Positions 38,938-46,924 of a DNA stretch of 64,000 nt are shown piece after piece. Under the pieces are notes generated by a model. It was not told the DNA's origin and did not search any database. It was given only the letters and a program-made list of their open reading frames with translations. Each line of letters opens with the position of its first letter. Within the stretch, counting starts at the first letter, position 1. The DNA comes from Microlunatus endophyticus (lineage in GTDB: Bacteria; Actinomycetota; Actinomycetes; Propionibacteriales; Propionibacteriaceae): positions 186,001 through 250,000 of the forward strand of contig NZ_BMMZ01000005.1 in assembly GCF_014646195.1 (NCBI RefSeq), in the 5' to 3' direction. The translations under genes and the position numbers were made by a program.

Positions 38938-40394
38938 CGGTAGTGGCTCTCGGCGTCCCCAGCGTTCGAGTCCCCAGCCGTCGAGTCCCCGGGCCTCGGG
39001 TCCCCGGTCTCCGCGTCCCCGGCGTCGGTACGCCCGACCTTCGGCTCAGCAGCCGGGTCCCAGGTCCACTCCTGCTCGGGTTCCACGGTCGGCGTCGGCG
39101 CCGGAGTGGTCGCTGCCTCCTTGGCCGCAGCGGCCTGCTCGGCGCTGCGAGCCTGTTCCTCCTTCTCCTCAGCCGCCTTGATCGCTGCTTCGATGCGCGC
39201 GGCCTCGTCGGCCTCGGCATCCGCGTCCGCGGCGATCCGGGACGCTTCCTGTCGTACGCTTTCGGCTTCCTTGCGCGCGGCCTCGGCCTCGACCCGGGCG
39301 GCGTCCGCCTCGGCCCGGGCGGCGATGGCGTCGGCCACCGACGCCTTCAGATGGCGCACCTGATCAAGGATCTGGCTGGCGGTGACGACGCCGGCGAAGC
39401 GGCCGTTCTGCGCCACCGCGACGGCCAGTCCGACCGGCGAGTTCAGCGCGGAGTCCAGCGCCATCCGCATCGTGTCGGTGTCCGGCTCAAAGGTGGTCCC
39501 GAGCATCTGGACCTGGCCGGGCCGGGTGCGATCCGCCCAGCCGAGCGGGTTGGCATTCTCGTCCACCACGAGCACCGGTGCGTCGGTGCGGGCGGAGGCC
39601 GCGTCGCGGACCAGCTGCACACTGCCCAGCGGCAGCCCGGACGCCGACGTGAAGCTCAGCCCGCGATAGCCGCGGTCCTTGCCCACGAAACCGGCCACGA
39701 AGTCGTCGACCGGCTCCTCCAACAACTGCTGGGGGCTGCCGACCTGGGCCAGTACCCCGCCGACCCGCATGATCGCGATCTGGTCGCCGAGCTTGATCGC
39801 CTCGTCGATGTCGTGGGTGATCATGACGATCGTCTTGCCCACCTGGCGCTGGATCTCCAGGAACTGCTCGTGCAGGTCGGCGCGCACAACCGGGTCGACG
39901 GCCGAGAACGGCTCATCCATCAGCAGCACTCGCGGATCCGCGGCCAGTGCCCGGGCCACGCCGACCCGCTGCTGCTGGCCACCGGAGAGTTGGCTGGGAT
40001 AGCGATTGGCCAGCCGCGATTCCAGGCCGACCATCGCCAGCAGTTCCTCGGCTCGCCCCTGGCTCCTGTCCTTCTTCCAGCCGAGCAGGTGCGGAACGGT
40101 CTGAATGTTCTCCAGGACCGTGCGGTGAGGAAAGAGACCGCCGCTCTGGATCACATACCCCATTTCGCGGCGGAGCTGGGTCTTGCGGATGTTGCGGAGC
40201 GGATTGCGGTCCCAGGTGATCTGGCCGCTGGTCGGCTCCAGCATCCGATTGATCATCCGCAGCGTAGTCGTCTTGCCGCAGCCGGACGGGCCCACGATCA
40301 CGGTGATCTTGTCGGAGGGGATGACCAGGCTCAGATCATGGACCGCCGTCGTACCGTCGCGGTATGTCTTGGTCACCGACTTGAACTCGATCAA
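38934..40394 (-). CDS. ABC importer ATPase (OpuCA/ProV-like) with CBS domains and a long coiled-coil tail
   Basis: The ATPase domain has Walker A GPSGCGKTT, signature LSGGQQQR and Walker B VLLMDEPFSAVDP. A CBS pair follows near residues 240-340 (ASARTDAPVLVVDENANPLG; NSPVGLAVAVAQNGRFAGVV), which in OpuA-type importers senses ionic strength. The last 145 residues are unusual: an Ala/Glu/Arg coiled coil (RAEADAARVEAEAARKEAES) and then a disordered tail of repeated GD/AGD units. I chose TTG 40394 because relatives begin with IEFKSVTKTY; ATG 40460 is the in-frame alternative. It heads the importer operon. Confidence 0.9.
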   Translation of the reverse strand: MIEFKSVTKTYRDGTTAVHDLSLVIPSDKITVIVGPSGCGKTTTLRMINRMLEPTSGQITWDRNPLRNIRKTQLRREMGYVIQSGGLFPHRTVLENIQTVPHLLGWKKDRSQGRAEELLAMVGLESRLANRYPSQLSGGQQQRVGVARALAADPRVLLMDEPFSAVDPVVRADLHEQFLEIQRQVGKTIVMITHDIDEAIKLGDQIAIMRVGGVLAQVGSPQQLLEEPVDDFVAGFVGKDRGYRGLSFTSASGLPLGSVQLVRDAASARTDAPVLVVDENANPLGWADRTRPGQVQMLGTTFEPDTDTMRMALDSALNSPVGLAVAVAQNGRFAGVVTASQILDQVRHLKASVADAIAARAEADAARVEAEAARKEAESVRQEASRIAADADAEADEAARIEAAIKAAEEKEEQARSAEQAAAAKEAATTPAPTPTVEPEQEWTWDPAAEPKVGRTDAGDAETGDPRPGDSTAGDSNAGDAESHYR

Positions 40395-40607
40395 CGCCCA
40401 TTCCCATCCTGCATTGCCCAACCTGCCCGGACCGGGCGCCTGCTGGTCTGCCCTGATCATCCGACCCTAACGGCAGGGACTGACGAACACACGGACCGGC
40501 ACGACGACGTCGAGGCAACAGTAGTCGCCGGCGACCCGCAGCGGTGTCGGATTCAGCCTCCGAGCGAATGGGTACCGCAAGCCAGTTGCCTACGCAAGGA
40601 GTGTCAC

Positions 40608-40838
40608 ATGAGCCTGGGACTCGGGATCTTCCTTCTCGTTGTCGGCGGGATCTGCGCCTTCGGTATCCGCGACCAGTGGAGCGCGATCGATCTCACGGCG
40701 ATCGGTTATGTATGCATGGCGGTCGGGGCGCTGGCGATCATCCTGTCGCTGGTCCTGCTCTCCCAGCGGCGTCGACGGGCGAGCACGACCTACGTCGAGC
40801 GCAACGACAGCCCGCCCCCGCCACCGCCGGCGGTCTAG
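40608..40838 (+). CDS. Small two-helix membrane protein, DUF6458-like
   Basis: ATG 40608 follows AAGGAG by six bases and gives 76 residues: MSLGLGIFLLVVGGICAFGI, then a short loop, then IGYVCMAVGALAIILSLVLL, then RRRR and a proline run. It matches the compact DUF6458 pattern common in actinobacteria, of unknown function. A hairpin terminator follows at 40868. Confidence 0.82.
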   Translation: MSLGLGIFLLVVGGICAFGIRDQWSAIDLTAIGYVCMAVGALAIILSLVLLSQRRRRASTTYVERNDSPPPPPPAV

Positions 40839-40867
40839 GCCGCTTCAGGTCCACCGCGAAAGGTTTC

Positions 40868-40898
40868 GGGGTGCCCGGACCCCCGTGCCGGGCACCCC
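40868..40898. terminator. Terminator hairpin after the DUF6458 gene
   Basis: GGGGTGCCCGG (40868-40878) and CCGGGCACCCC (40888-40898) form a perfect 11-bp stem with a 9-base loop, 29 bases after the DUF6458 stop. There is no T-tract, as is common for high-GC actinobacterial terminators. Confidence 0.7.
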
Positions 40899-41010
40899 TC
40901 CCCTGTCAGGCTCGCCGGTCGGCACCGGCTGGGTGAACTCAGCTCCAGACCTGCCGATGATGAACCTGTCTGCAACGCTAGGCGTGGCAGCGGTCGCTCT
41001 GGGCCGATGA

Positions 41011-41060
41011 GTGTTGTCCGTCCAGCGCCCGTGTTGTCCGTTCGGGTTCGCGTGTTGTCC
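41011..41060. repeat. Three direct repeats of GTGTTGTCC at about 20-bp spacing
   Basis: GTGTTGTCC occurs at 41011, 41031 and 41052, almost exactly two helical turns apart, just upstream of the small membrane ORF and the LarA-like gene. The arrangement looks like an array of activator or repressor half-sites on one face of the DNA. No regulator gene is adjacent. Confidence 0.55.
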
Positions 41061-41115
41061 CGGCTGCGTACACCTCTGGTAGGAGACGCATGTCATCCCC
41101 CGCCCCGCCGATCCC

Positions 41116-41355
41116 ATGCCACGGGTGGATGCATCCGCCACCGCGCGACGGAAGACTTCTCGGGTGAGATCCCGCATAGGAGCGGCCATCGTGGCAGGCG
41201 CTCTGATCTGCCTGGTTGCCGCGGGTTTCATCGTGCTTCCGCAGCTGTTCGGCAACGGTGTAGCCGTCACGCCGGCCACACCGCCGAACAGCTCTCGGAC
41301 CCCGGATTGCGACCTGACTACGGCGGTAGCAGGATCATCGGTGTGGACACCGTGA
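41116..41355 (+). CDS. Possible small membrane protein, reading frame possibly broken at its start
   Basis: The frame from ATG 41116 encodes 79 residues with a positive N-terminus (TARRKTSRVRSRIG) and one convincing membrane helix (AAIVAGALICLVAAGFIVL), then a short tail overlapping the next gene by 13 bases. A good ribosome binding site (AGGAG) precedes ATG 41090, but that ATG is in another frame and stops after 25 codons (41167). A one-base indel in the C-rich run near 41095-41105 would join the two. It may be a decayed or misread gene, or the 25-codon frame may be a leader peptide. Confidence 0.4.
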   Translation: MPRVDASATARRKTSRVRSRIGAAIVAGALICLVAAGFIVLPQLFGNGVAVTPATPPNSSRTPDCDLTTAVAGSSVWTP

Positions 41356-42635
41356 CCAAACTGCCTGCTGCCTCGATCGGCTCCTTCGAGCGCTCGCTGT
41401 CGGAAGATGAGGCCACCGGCTTCATTGCCGAGCAGCTCGCTGGCCGCCCGCTGGACGGCCGCGATGTAGTGGTGATCATCCCGGACAGCACCCGGTCCTG
41501 CCCACTGCAACTGCTGATGGACACCGTCTACGGAGCGCTCGTGGGCCGGGCGCGCAGGTTGCGGGTTCTGATCGCCCTGGGAACCCACCCGGAGATGACC
41601 CGGCAGCAGATCGAGACGATGTTCGAGGTCGGCCCTGGTGATCTTGATCGGCGCTATCCCGAGGCGAGCATCGTCAACCACGCGTGGTGGGAGCCGTCGG
41701 AGCTGGTGAGCATCGGCACGATCCCGGCCTCGCGAGTTGAGGAGTTGTCCGAAGGCAGGCTCAGCCTGGACGTGGATGTGACGGTCAACCGTGCGGTCGT
41801 CGAGGCGGACGACGTCCTGATCGTCGGTCCGGTCTTTCCCCATGAGGTGGTGGGCTTCTCCGGCGGCGCGAAGTATCTCTTTCCCGGAGTCTCCGGACAA
41901 CAGATGATCGACGCGTCGCATTGGCTCGGCGCTTTGATCAGCAGCGTCGCGATCATCGGCACCCCGGGCATCACCCCGGTGCGGGCCATGATCAACGAAG
42001 CGGCGGCGCTGATCCCCAGCAATATCCTCGCCTGTTGTGTGGTGGTGAAATCCGGCAGTCACGATCTTTACGGTGTCGCGGTCGGGGACGCGCAGAGCGC
42101 GTGGGAAGAGGCGTCCGCACTATCCGCGAACACTCACATCCGTTACCTGGAACGACCGGTCAAGCGGGTGATCTCGATCATCCCCGATCGCTACGACGAG
42201 ATCTGGGTCGCGGCCAAGGGCATGTACAAGGTCGAGCCGATCGTCGCCGACGACGGCGAAGTGATCATCTACGCACCGCACCTGTCGGTCGTCAGCCACA
42301 CCCACGGCGCCGAGATCGCCAAGATCGGTTACCACTGCCGGGACTACTTCTCCCGACAGTGGGACAGATTCAAAGATCATCCATGGGGCGTCTTGGCGCA
42401 CTCGACCCACCTCCGTGGTGCCGGCACCTGGTCACCCGAGGACGGCGAGCGTGATCGGGTGACCGTCACCCTGGCGACAGCGATCAGCGAGGAGGAGACG
42501 CGATCGCTGGCGCTGGAATATCGCGCTCCGGAGTCGATCGACATCGAGGCAGCGCGGCTGGATCCGGACACGCTGGTCGTCGACAACGCCGGCGAGATCC
42601 TCTTCCGGCTCGGTGAGCCGCCGACGGTCTCCTGA
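41343..42635 (+). CDS. LarA-like nickel-pincer racemase family protein (DUF2088)
   Basis: From GTG 41343 (AGGA eight bases upstream) the protein has 430 residues, the usual LarA length. Visible features are VVVIIPDSTRSCP, LRVLIALGTHPEMT, the loop GFSGGAKYLFPGVSGQQMID whose lysine corresponds to the residue that carries the nickel-pincer nucleotide in lactate racemase, and a C-terminal domain with VAAKGMYKVEPIV and VISHTHG-like VVSHTHGAEI. The family isomerises alpha-hydroxy acids. The cofactor-making larB, larC and larE genes are not in the window. The longer frame upstream of 41343 looks non-coding. Confidence 0.85.
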   Translation: MDTVTKLPAASIGSFERSLSEDEATGFIAEQLAGRPLDGRDVVVIIPDSTRSCPLQLLMDTVYGALVGRARRLRVLIALGTHPEMTRQQIETMFEVGPGDLDRRYPEASIVNHAWWEPSELVSIGTIPASRVEELSEGRLSLDVDVTVNRAVVEADDVLIVGPVFPHEVVGFSGGAKYLFPGVSGQQMIDASHWLGALISSVAIIGTPGITPVRAMINEAAALIPSNILACCVVVKSGSHDLYGVAVGDAQSAWEEASALSANTHIRYLERPVKRVISIIPDRYDEIWVAAKGMYKVEPIVADDGEVIIYAPHLSVVSHTHGAEIAKIGYHCRDYFSRQWDRFKDHPWGVLAHSTHLRGAGTWSPEDGERDRVTVTLATAISEEETRSLALEYRAPESIDIEAARLDPDTLVVDNAGEILFRLGEPPTVS

Positions 42636-42651
42636 CGAAGAGCGACCCATC

Positions 42652-43071
42652 ATGACCGTCGACAGCGAGTCCACGCGGACGCCCGCACCGCCCATCACGA
42701 TTCCGATACTCCGAACGTTTCCCGGCGATGAGAGCCAGCGCTTCTATATCGAATTCCTCGGCTTCACCGTCGATTGGGAGCATCGGTTCCGCGACGGAAC
42801 GCCGCTCTACCAGCAGGTCTCCCGGGATGGCTGCGTGCTGCACCTCAGCGAACACGAGGGCGATGCAAAACCCGGCTCAGCGGTCCGCATCGAGATCCCT
42901 GACGTACGCCGCCTGCACCGGGAGCTGGCCGAGAGCACGGTCTACCCGCTGAGGCCGCACGTCCACGAGCAACCGTGGGGCGACGATCTGGTCGTTCCGG
43001 ACCCGTTCGGGAACCGGATCATCTTCCACACCCCGAGGCAGGCGGACAGCGGGTCCTCAATCGAGTCCTGA
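42652..43071 (+). CDS. Glyoxalase/bleomycin-resistance fold protein (VOC superfamily)
   Basis: A 139-residue protein with the glyoxalase superfamily pattern: ILRTFPGDESQRFYIEFLGF, TVDWEHRF, LYQQVSRDGCVLHLSEHEGD and the C-terminal VVPDPFGNRIIFHTP. This subgroup is often annotated as bleomycin resistance family. It starts 16 bases after the LarA-like gene and probably belongs to its operon. Its stop is two bases from the convergent Nudix gene. Confidence 0.88.
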   Translation: MTVDSESTRTPAPPITIPILRTFPGDESQRFYIEFLGFTVDWEHRFRDGTPLYQQVSRDGCVLHLSEHEGDAKPGSAVRIEIPDVRRLHRELAESTVYPLRPHVHEQPWGDDLVVPDPFGNRIIFHTPRQADSGSSIES

Positions 43072-43073
43072 CC

Positions 43074-43649
43074 TCATGCCGTCCGGTTCATCTCCAAATA
43101 CGCCTGGAAGATTCGCATCGAGCCGGACCTCGACGGCGATATCCGGGGATGCTCACCTGCCGGATAGATCACGGGCGGGCCCTCGTCGCCTTCCCGCAGC
43201 GTCCCTCCGACGACCCTGCCGACGAATCCGAACTGCAACATCGGCCCGAGCGCCAGTGCCGATCCGTCAACGCTCTCACGGTCGAAGATCCGGCAGATCT
43301 CAGCTGTCAGTTCGATGATCAATCCGGTCTCTTCCTCGACCTCCCGAACGGAGCACTCCTCGGGCGACTCACCGAATTCGATGATCCCGCCGGGCAGACC
43401 GCAGGGTGCCTGCGGATCGCAGCCCGGCGGATGGATCATCACCAGCCCGCCTTCAGACTCGATGACGACCAACGCGCCACCGTAGTTCGGCGGGTAGTAG
43501 ATCCAGCCGCAGTCGACGCACCTTGGCCGCGCCACATCGTTGATCTCGTCGCGTGCCTCGACGTCCAAGTGCCCGGCGCACAGCGGGCAGAAGGCGAATC
43601 TCAGGTGCGGCGGCGCGAGTTTCGGATAGTGACCCGTGGGTTGCATCAC
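43074..43649 (-). CDS. Nudix hydrolase with N-terminal zinc ribbon
   Basis: A 191-residue protein. The N-terminus has CPLCAGH and CVDCGWIYYPPN, a zinc-ribbon layout. The Nudix box is complete: glycine, five residues, glutamate (FGES), seven residues, then REVEEETGL. Nudix enzymes hydrolyse nucleoside diphosphates linked to another group; the substrate is unknown. Its ATG overlaps the stop of the upstream APH-family kinase gene (43646-43649), so they form an operon. Confidence 0.92.
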   Translation of the reverse strand: MMQPTGHYPKLAPPHLRFAFCPLCAGHLDVEARDEINDVARPRCVDCGWIYYPPNYGGALVVIESEGGLVMIHPPGCDPQAPCGLPGGIIEFGESPEECSVREVEEETGLIIELTAEICRIFDRESVDGSALALGPMLQFGFVGRVVGGTLREGDEGPPVIYPAGEHPRISPSRSGSMRIFQAYLEMNRTA

Positions 43650-44596
43650 CAGTTCGCCGCCAGCACCGTCTCGAGCCGTCGGCGGGTTTTCAGGGCGTAC
43701 TCCGTATCGCCGCGGCTGTTGGAGTTGATCACCTGATTGGACAGTTCCAGCACCTCGACCACCCGGACGCGTTGATCAAATCCCGGTAGTGGACCGTCGG
43801 CAACCTCGGCGTATCCCTGGCTGAACGCATCCTCCGACCCATCGAACCGCGGAAACACGTGTAAGCGCAGCTTGACGAAATCCACTGCCGGATCCCAGGC
43901 CTCGGCGAGATCAAGATCAAGAACTGCGGACACCCGTCCGTCGTCGCCGATCAGGAAGTTGTCCACGTACAAGTCCCGGTGGCACAGTCGCGGCTCGACC
44001 AGCTCGGTGATCGTAACCGCAGCGGCCCGAGCTCGCTCCAGCATGCCGATGATCTCGTCCTCGGCGAACGTGCCAGATGTCTGGTTGCGTCCGATGATCT
44101 GCGGGATCCGGTAGTCGAGATATTCCAGCCAGGTGGGGAAACCCGATCCGCCGCCGATCCGGGACGAGAACTCCGGGCACGCCGCGGTATGCAGCTCCGC
44201 GATGGCCCGGCCGAGCGACAGGAAGAAGGTCCTCGACGCTTCGCCGTGGAACTCTCCCCACTCCACGTGGCGGCCGGGCAGCCAGTCCAGGATACGGACG
44301 GCACGCCCGCCCAGCAGCGCACACTGCCGATCGAAGTAGATCTCAAGCGGCACCGGAGCGGCGGTGGACGCCGCGAGCCGGTAGGCGTACGAGGCGTTCG
44401 CGACCTTCTCGACGTCCCGCTCGGGCGCCGCGAGCTTGACCAGATAGGTGCCGGTGTCCAGATCGACCCGCCAGTTGGAGTTGCTGTAGCCGCGCTGTGG
44501 CGCCGGCGTTCGGACCGCATGGCCGCCGATGATCTGCTCGGCAACGGCGACAACCTGGTCCGTCGATACGTCGAGCATGCTGACGACGTTAGTCAT
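43646..44596 (-). CDS. Aminoglycoside phosphotransferase (APH)-family small-molecule kinase
   Basis: A 316-residue kinase-like protein with NSNWRVDLDTGTYLVKLAAP for the nucleotide-binding lobe, catalytic loop LCHRDLYVDNFLIGDDG and the metal-binding AVLDLDLAEAWDPAVDF. The family covers antibiotic, choline and sugar kinases; nothing here points to real drug resistance. Start ATG 44596 or ATG 44578. It is translationally coupled to the Nudix gene and divergent from the Fe-S oxidoreductase gene, 84 bases away. Confidence 0.9.
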   Translation of the reverse strand: MTNVVSMLDVSTDQVVAVAEQIIGGHAVRTPAPQRGYSNSNWRVDLDTGTYLVKLAAPERDVEKVANASYAYRLAASTAAPVPLEIYFDRQCALLGGRAVRILDWLPGRHVEWGEFHGEASRTFFLSLGRAIAELHTAACPEFSSRIGGGSGFPTWLEYLDYRIPQIIGRNQTSGTFAEDEIIGMLERARAAAVTITELVEPRLCHRDLYVDNFLIGDDGRVSAVLDLDLAEAWDPAVDFVKLRLHVFPRFDGSEDAFSQGYAEVADGPLPGFDQRVRVVEVLELSNQVINSNSRGDTEYALKTRRRLETVLAANW

Positions 44597-44680
44597 CGGA
44601 TCAATCGGGTTTGCGATTCCACCCGGAGTTACTGGCGAGTAACATCAGCACATCGGTGCCGATACGAAAGACTGAGGACC

Positions 44681-46864
44681 ATGAGGATTCTGGCGATCGT
44701 GCTGGGCCTGGCCGCAACAGCGGCCGGCTTCGGGTTGTTCGTCCACGGCATCACCCGGATCGTCGCGGTCGTACGGCTCGGGCGCCCGGAGGACGGACGG
44801 CGCAGCGATCAGCGCGGTAAGCGCTGGGCGACGATGCTTCGGGAGACCCTGCTGCACACCCGGATGCTGCAGTGGTCCCGCAACGGCATCGCTCACTGGT
44901 TCGTCTTCGTCGCCTTCGCGGCCCTGCTCTTCAGCCTCGCAACTGCGTACGGCCAGATCTTCGACCCGGCCTTCGCGCTGCCGATCATCGGCCACTGGGT
45001 GGTCTACGAGTGGCTCAGCGAGATCATCGCCTGGCTGAGCCTGTTGGGCATCCTCTTCTTGATCATCTACCGTCAGATCCAGCGTCGTAAGGGCCGCCAT
45101 TCGCGCTTCTACGGTTCCAACGCCGGACAGGCCTACTACATCGAGGCGACCGTGCTCTCGGTGGTGATCTGTGTCCTGTTGTTGCGCGGCCTGGAATACC
45201 AACTGCTCGGCGAGGAGACCACCCGCTGGCACTTCCCGCTGAGCAGCTTCCTGATGCCGGGCGGGATGGCGTACGACTCGGTGGCGCATGCGATCCGGAT
45301 CGTCGCGCTGATCAAGATCTTGATCTCAATGGCGATGCTGGCGGTCTTCGGCCTGAACACCACGATGGGCGTCGGCTGGCACCGATTCGTTGTCTGGTTC
45401 AACATCTGGTTCCGCCGGGACGCCTCCGGTACGCCGGCGCTCGCCGCCCTGCAGCCGATCATCATCGACGGCAAGCCGCTGGATTTCGCCGAGCTCGATG
45501 ATCTTGACGAAAACGCCACCCTGGGCGTCGGCAAGGTCGAGGACTTCACCTGGAAAGGCCTGCTCGACTTCACCACCTGCACCGAGTGCGGCCGATGCCA
45601 GAGCCAGTGCCCGGCCTGGAACACCGGCAAGCCGTTGTCGCCGAAGCTGTTGATCACCGACCTTCGTGATCATGCCTACGCCAAGGCCCCTTACCTGCAA
45701 GCGGCCGAGGAGGCCCGCGGCAGCCTCGGCACCGCTGTGCTCGAGGAGGCCGAGCGGCCGCTGGTCGGACCGATCCAGGTCACCGAGGGCCACGCCGGCA
45801 TCATCGATCCCGATGTGCTGTGGTCCTGCACCTCCTGTGGCGCGTGCGTCCAGCAATGCCCGGTCGACATCGAGCATGTCGATCACATCATGGACATGCG
45901 CCGCTACCAGGTGATGATCGAATCCGAGTTCCCGAGCGAGCTCAACGGCCTGTTCAAAGGTCTGGAGAGCAAGGGAAATCCCTGGAACATGAATGCTCGC
46001 AGGCGAATGGACTGGGCCAAGGAGCTGGATTTCCCCATCAAGGTCGTCGGCGAGGACGTCGAGGACCTGACCGAGGTCGAGTACCTCTTCTGGGTCGGTT
46101 GCGCAGGCGCGTACGAGGATCGCGCCAAGAAGACCACCCAGGCAGTCGCGGAGCTGCTCAACACGGCCGGGGTTTCCTTCGCGGTATTGGGAAACGGCGA
46201 GACCTGTACCGGCGACCCGGCCCGCCGCTCCGGCAACGAATTCGTCTTCCAGCAACTCGCGCTGGAGAACGCCGAGACCCTGAAGGAAGCCAAGGCGCAC
46301 AAGGTGCTGGTCACCTGCGCGCACTGTCTGAACACCCTCAAGAACGAGTATCCGCAGGTCGGAGTCGAGCTTGAAGTCGTCCACCACACCCAACTGCTCA
46401 ACCGGCTCGTCCGCGACGGAAAGCTGACGCCCGTCGCACCGCCGGCCGGTTCGGTGGCCGGCCGGACGATCACCTATCACGACCCGTGCTTCCTCGGCCG
46501 GCACAACCAGGTCTACGACCCGCCGCGTGAGCTGCTGTCGGTCATCCCGAATTCGACGTACGCCGAGATGCCGCGCAGCCGGGAGCGCTCCTTCTGCTGC
46601 GGCGCCGGTGGTGCCCGGATGTGGATGGAGGAGAAGATCGGCACCCGGATCAACCTGACCCGTACCGACGAGGCGCTCGAGGCACTCGACGGCCACGCCG
46701 ACGGCCGCACCGACGGGCAGGCAGCGATCGCGACCGGCTGCCCCTTCTGCCGGGTGATGCTGTCCGACGGGCTGACGGCCCGGCAGGCGGATGGCCAGGC
46801 TCCGGAATCGGTCGAGGTGCTCGACGTCGCGCAACTGCTGCTGGAGTCCGTACGACGCCGGTGA
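44681..46864 (+). CDS. Membrane-bound (Fe-S) oxidoreductase, heterodisulfide-reductase-like
   Basis: From ATG 44681 the protein has 727 residues. The first 235 are five or six membrane helices of NarI-like type (GIAHWFVFVAFAALLFSLAT, EIIAWLSLLGILFLIIY). Two 4Fe-4S motifs follow, CTECGRCQSQCP at Cys300 and CTSCGACVQQCP at Cys383, and then two CCG-type domains (VTCAHCLNTLKNEYP; YHDPCFLGRHN with FCCGAGGARMW). This is the architecture of FadF/HdrD-like proteins thought to move electrons from acyl-CoA oxidation (via ETF) into the membrane quinone pool. The partner is not in the window. Confidence 0.92.
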   Translation: MRILAIVLGLAATAAGFGLFVHGITRIVAVVRLGRPEDGRRSDQRGKRWATMLRETLLHTRMLQWSRNGIAHWFVFVAFAALLFSLATAYGQIFDPAFALPIIGHWVVYEWLSEIIAWLSLLGILFLIIYRQIQRRKGRHSRFYGSNAGQAYYIEATVLSVVICVLLLRGLEYQLLGEETTRWHFPLSSFLMPGGMAYDSVAHAIRIVALIKILISMAMLAVFGLNTTMGVGWHRFVVWFNIWFRRDASGTPALAALQPIIIDGKPLDFAELDDLDENATLGVGKVEDFTWKGLLDFTTCTECGRCQSQCPAWNTGKPLSPKLLITDLRDHAYAKAPYLQAAEEARGSLGTAVLEEAERPLVGPIQVTEGHAGIIDPDVLWSCTSCGACVQQCPVDIEHVDHIMDMRRYQVMIESEFPSELNGLFKGLESKGNPWNMNARRRMDWAKELDFPIKVVGEDVEDLTEVEYLFWVGCAGAYEDRAKKTTQAVAELLNTAGVSFAVLGNGETCTGDPARRSGNEFVFQQLALENAETLKEAKAHKVLVTCAHCLNTLKNEYPQVGVELEVVHHTQLLNRLVRDGKLTPVAPPAGSVAGRTITYHDPCFLGRHNQVYDPPRELLSVIPNSTYAEMPRSRERSFCCGAGGARMWMEEKIGTRINLTRTDEALEALDGHADGRTDGQAAIATGCPFCRVMLSDGLTARQADGQAPESVEVLDVAQLLLESVRRR

Positions 46865-46924
46865 CACCACTGATGACGCCATAGAACTTGCGAATGGCAC
46901 CATGGTGGTGTCATGCTGGCGTCA
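46862..46924. promoter_or_regulatory. Four-copy TGACRCCA repeat operator upstream of the RHH gene
   Basis: TGACACCA (46862-46869) and TGACGCCA (46874-46881) lie 12 bases apart on one strand; their inverted forms TGGTGTCA (46906-46913) and TGGCGTCA (46917-46924) lie 11 bases apart downstream. The set forms two pairs facing each other across 24 bases. Spacing near one helical turn is typical for ribbon-helix-helix dimers binding side by side. The first copy overlaps the stop codon of the Fe-S gene, and the last copy contains the A of the RHH start codon. Confidence 0.7.

Noticed and set aside
38721-40838. A 705-residue plus-strand open frame
   Set aside because: It is antisense to the importer ATPase gene over most of its length; only its last 76 residues form a real gene (40608-40838) with its own ribosome binding site.
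40868-40898. Perfect 11-bp hairpin as a regulatory riboswitch
   Set aside because: Its position just after a stop codon and simple stem-loop form fit a terminator better.
41007-41342. Upstream extension of the LarA-like frame
   Set aside because: The 112 extra residues show no LarA similarity; the match starts right after GTG 41343.
43646-44596. Antibiotic resistance by the APH-family kinase
   Set aside because: The family is broad and includes metabolic kinases; nothing in the sequence identifies an antibiotic substrate.
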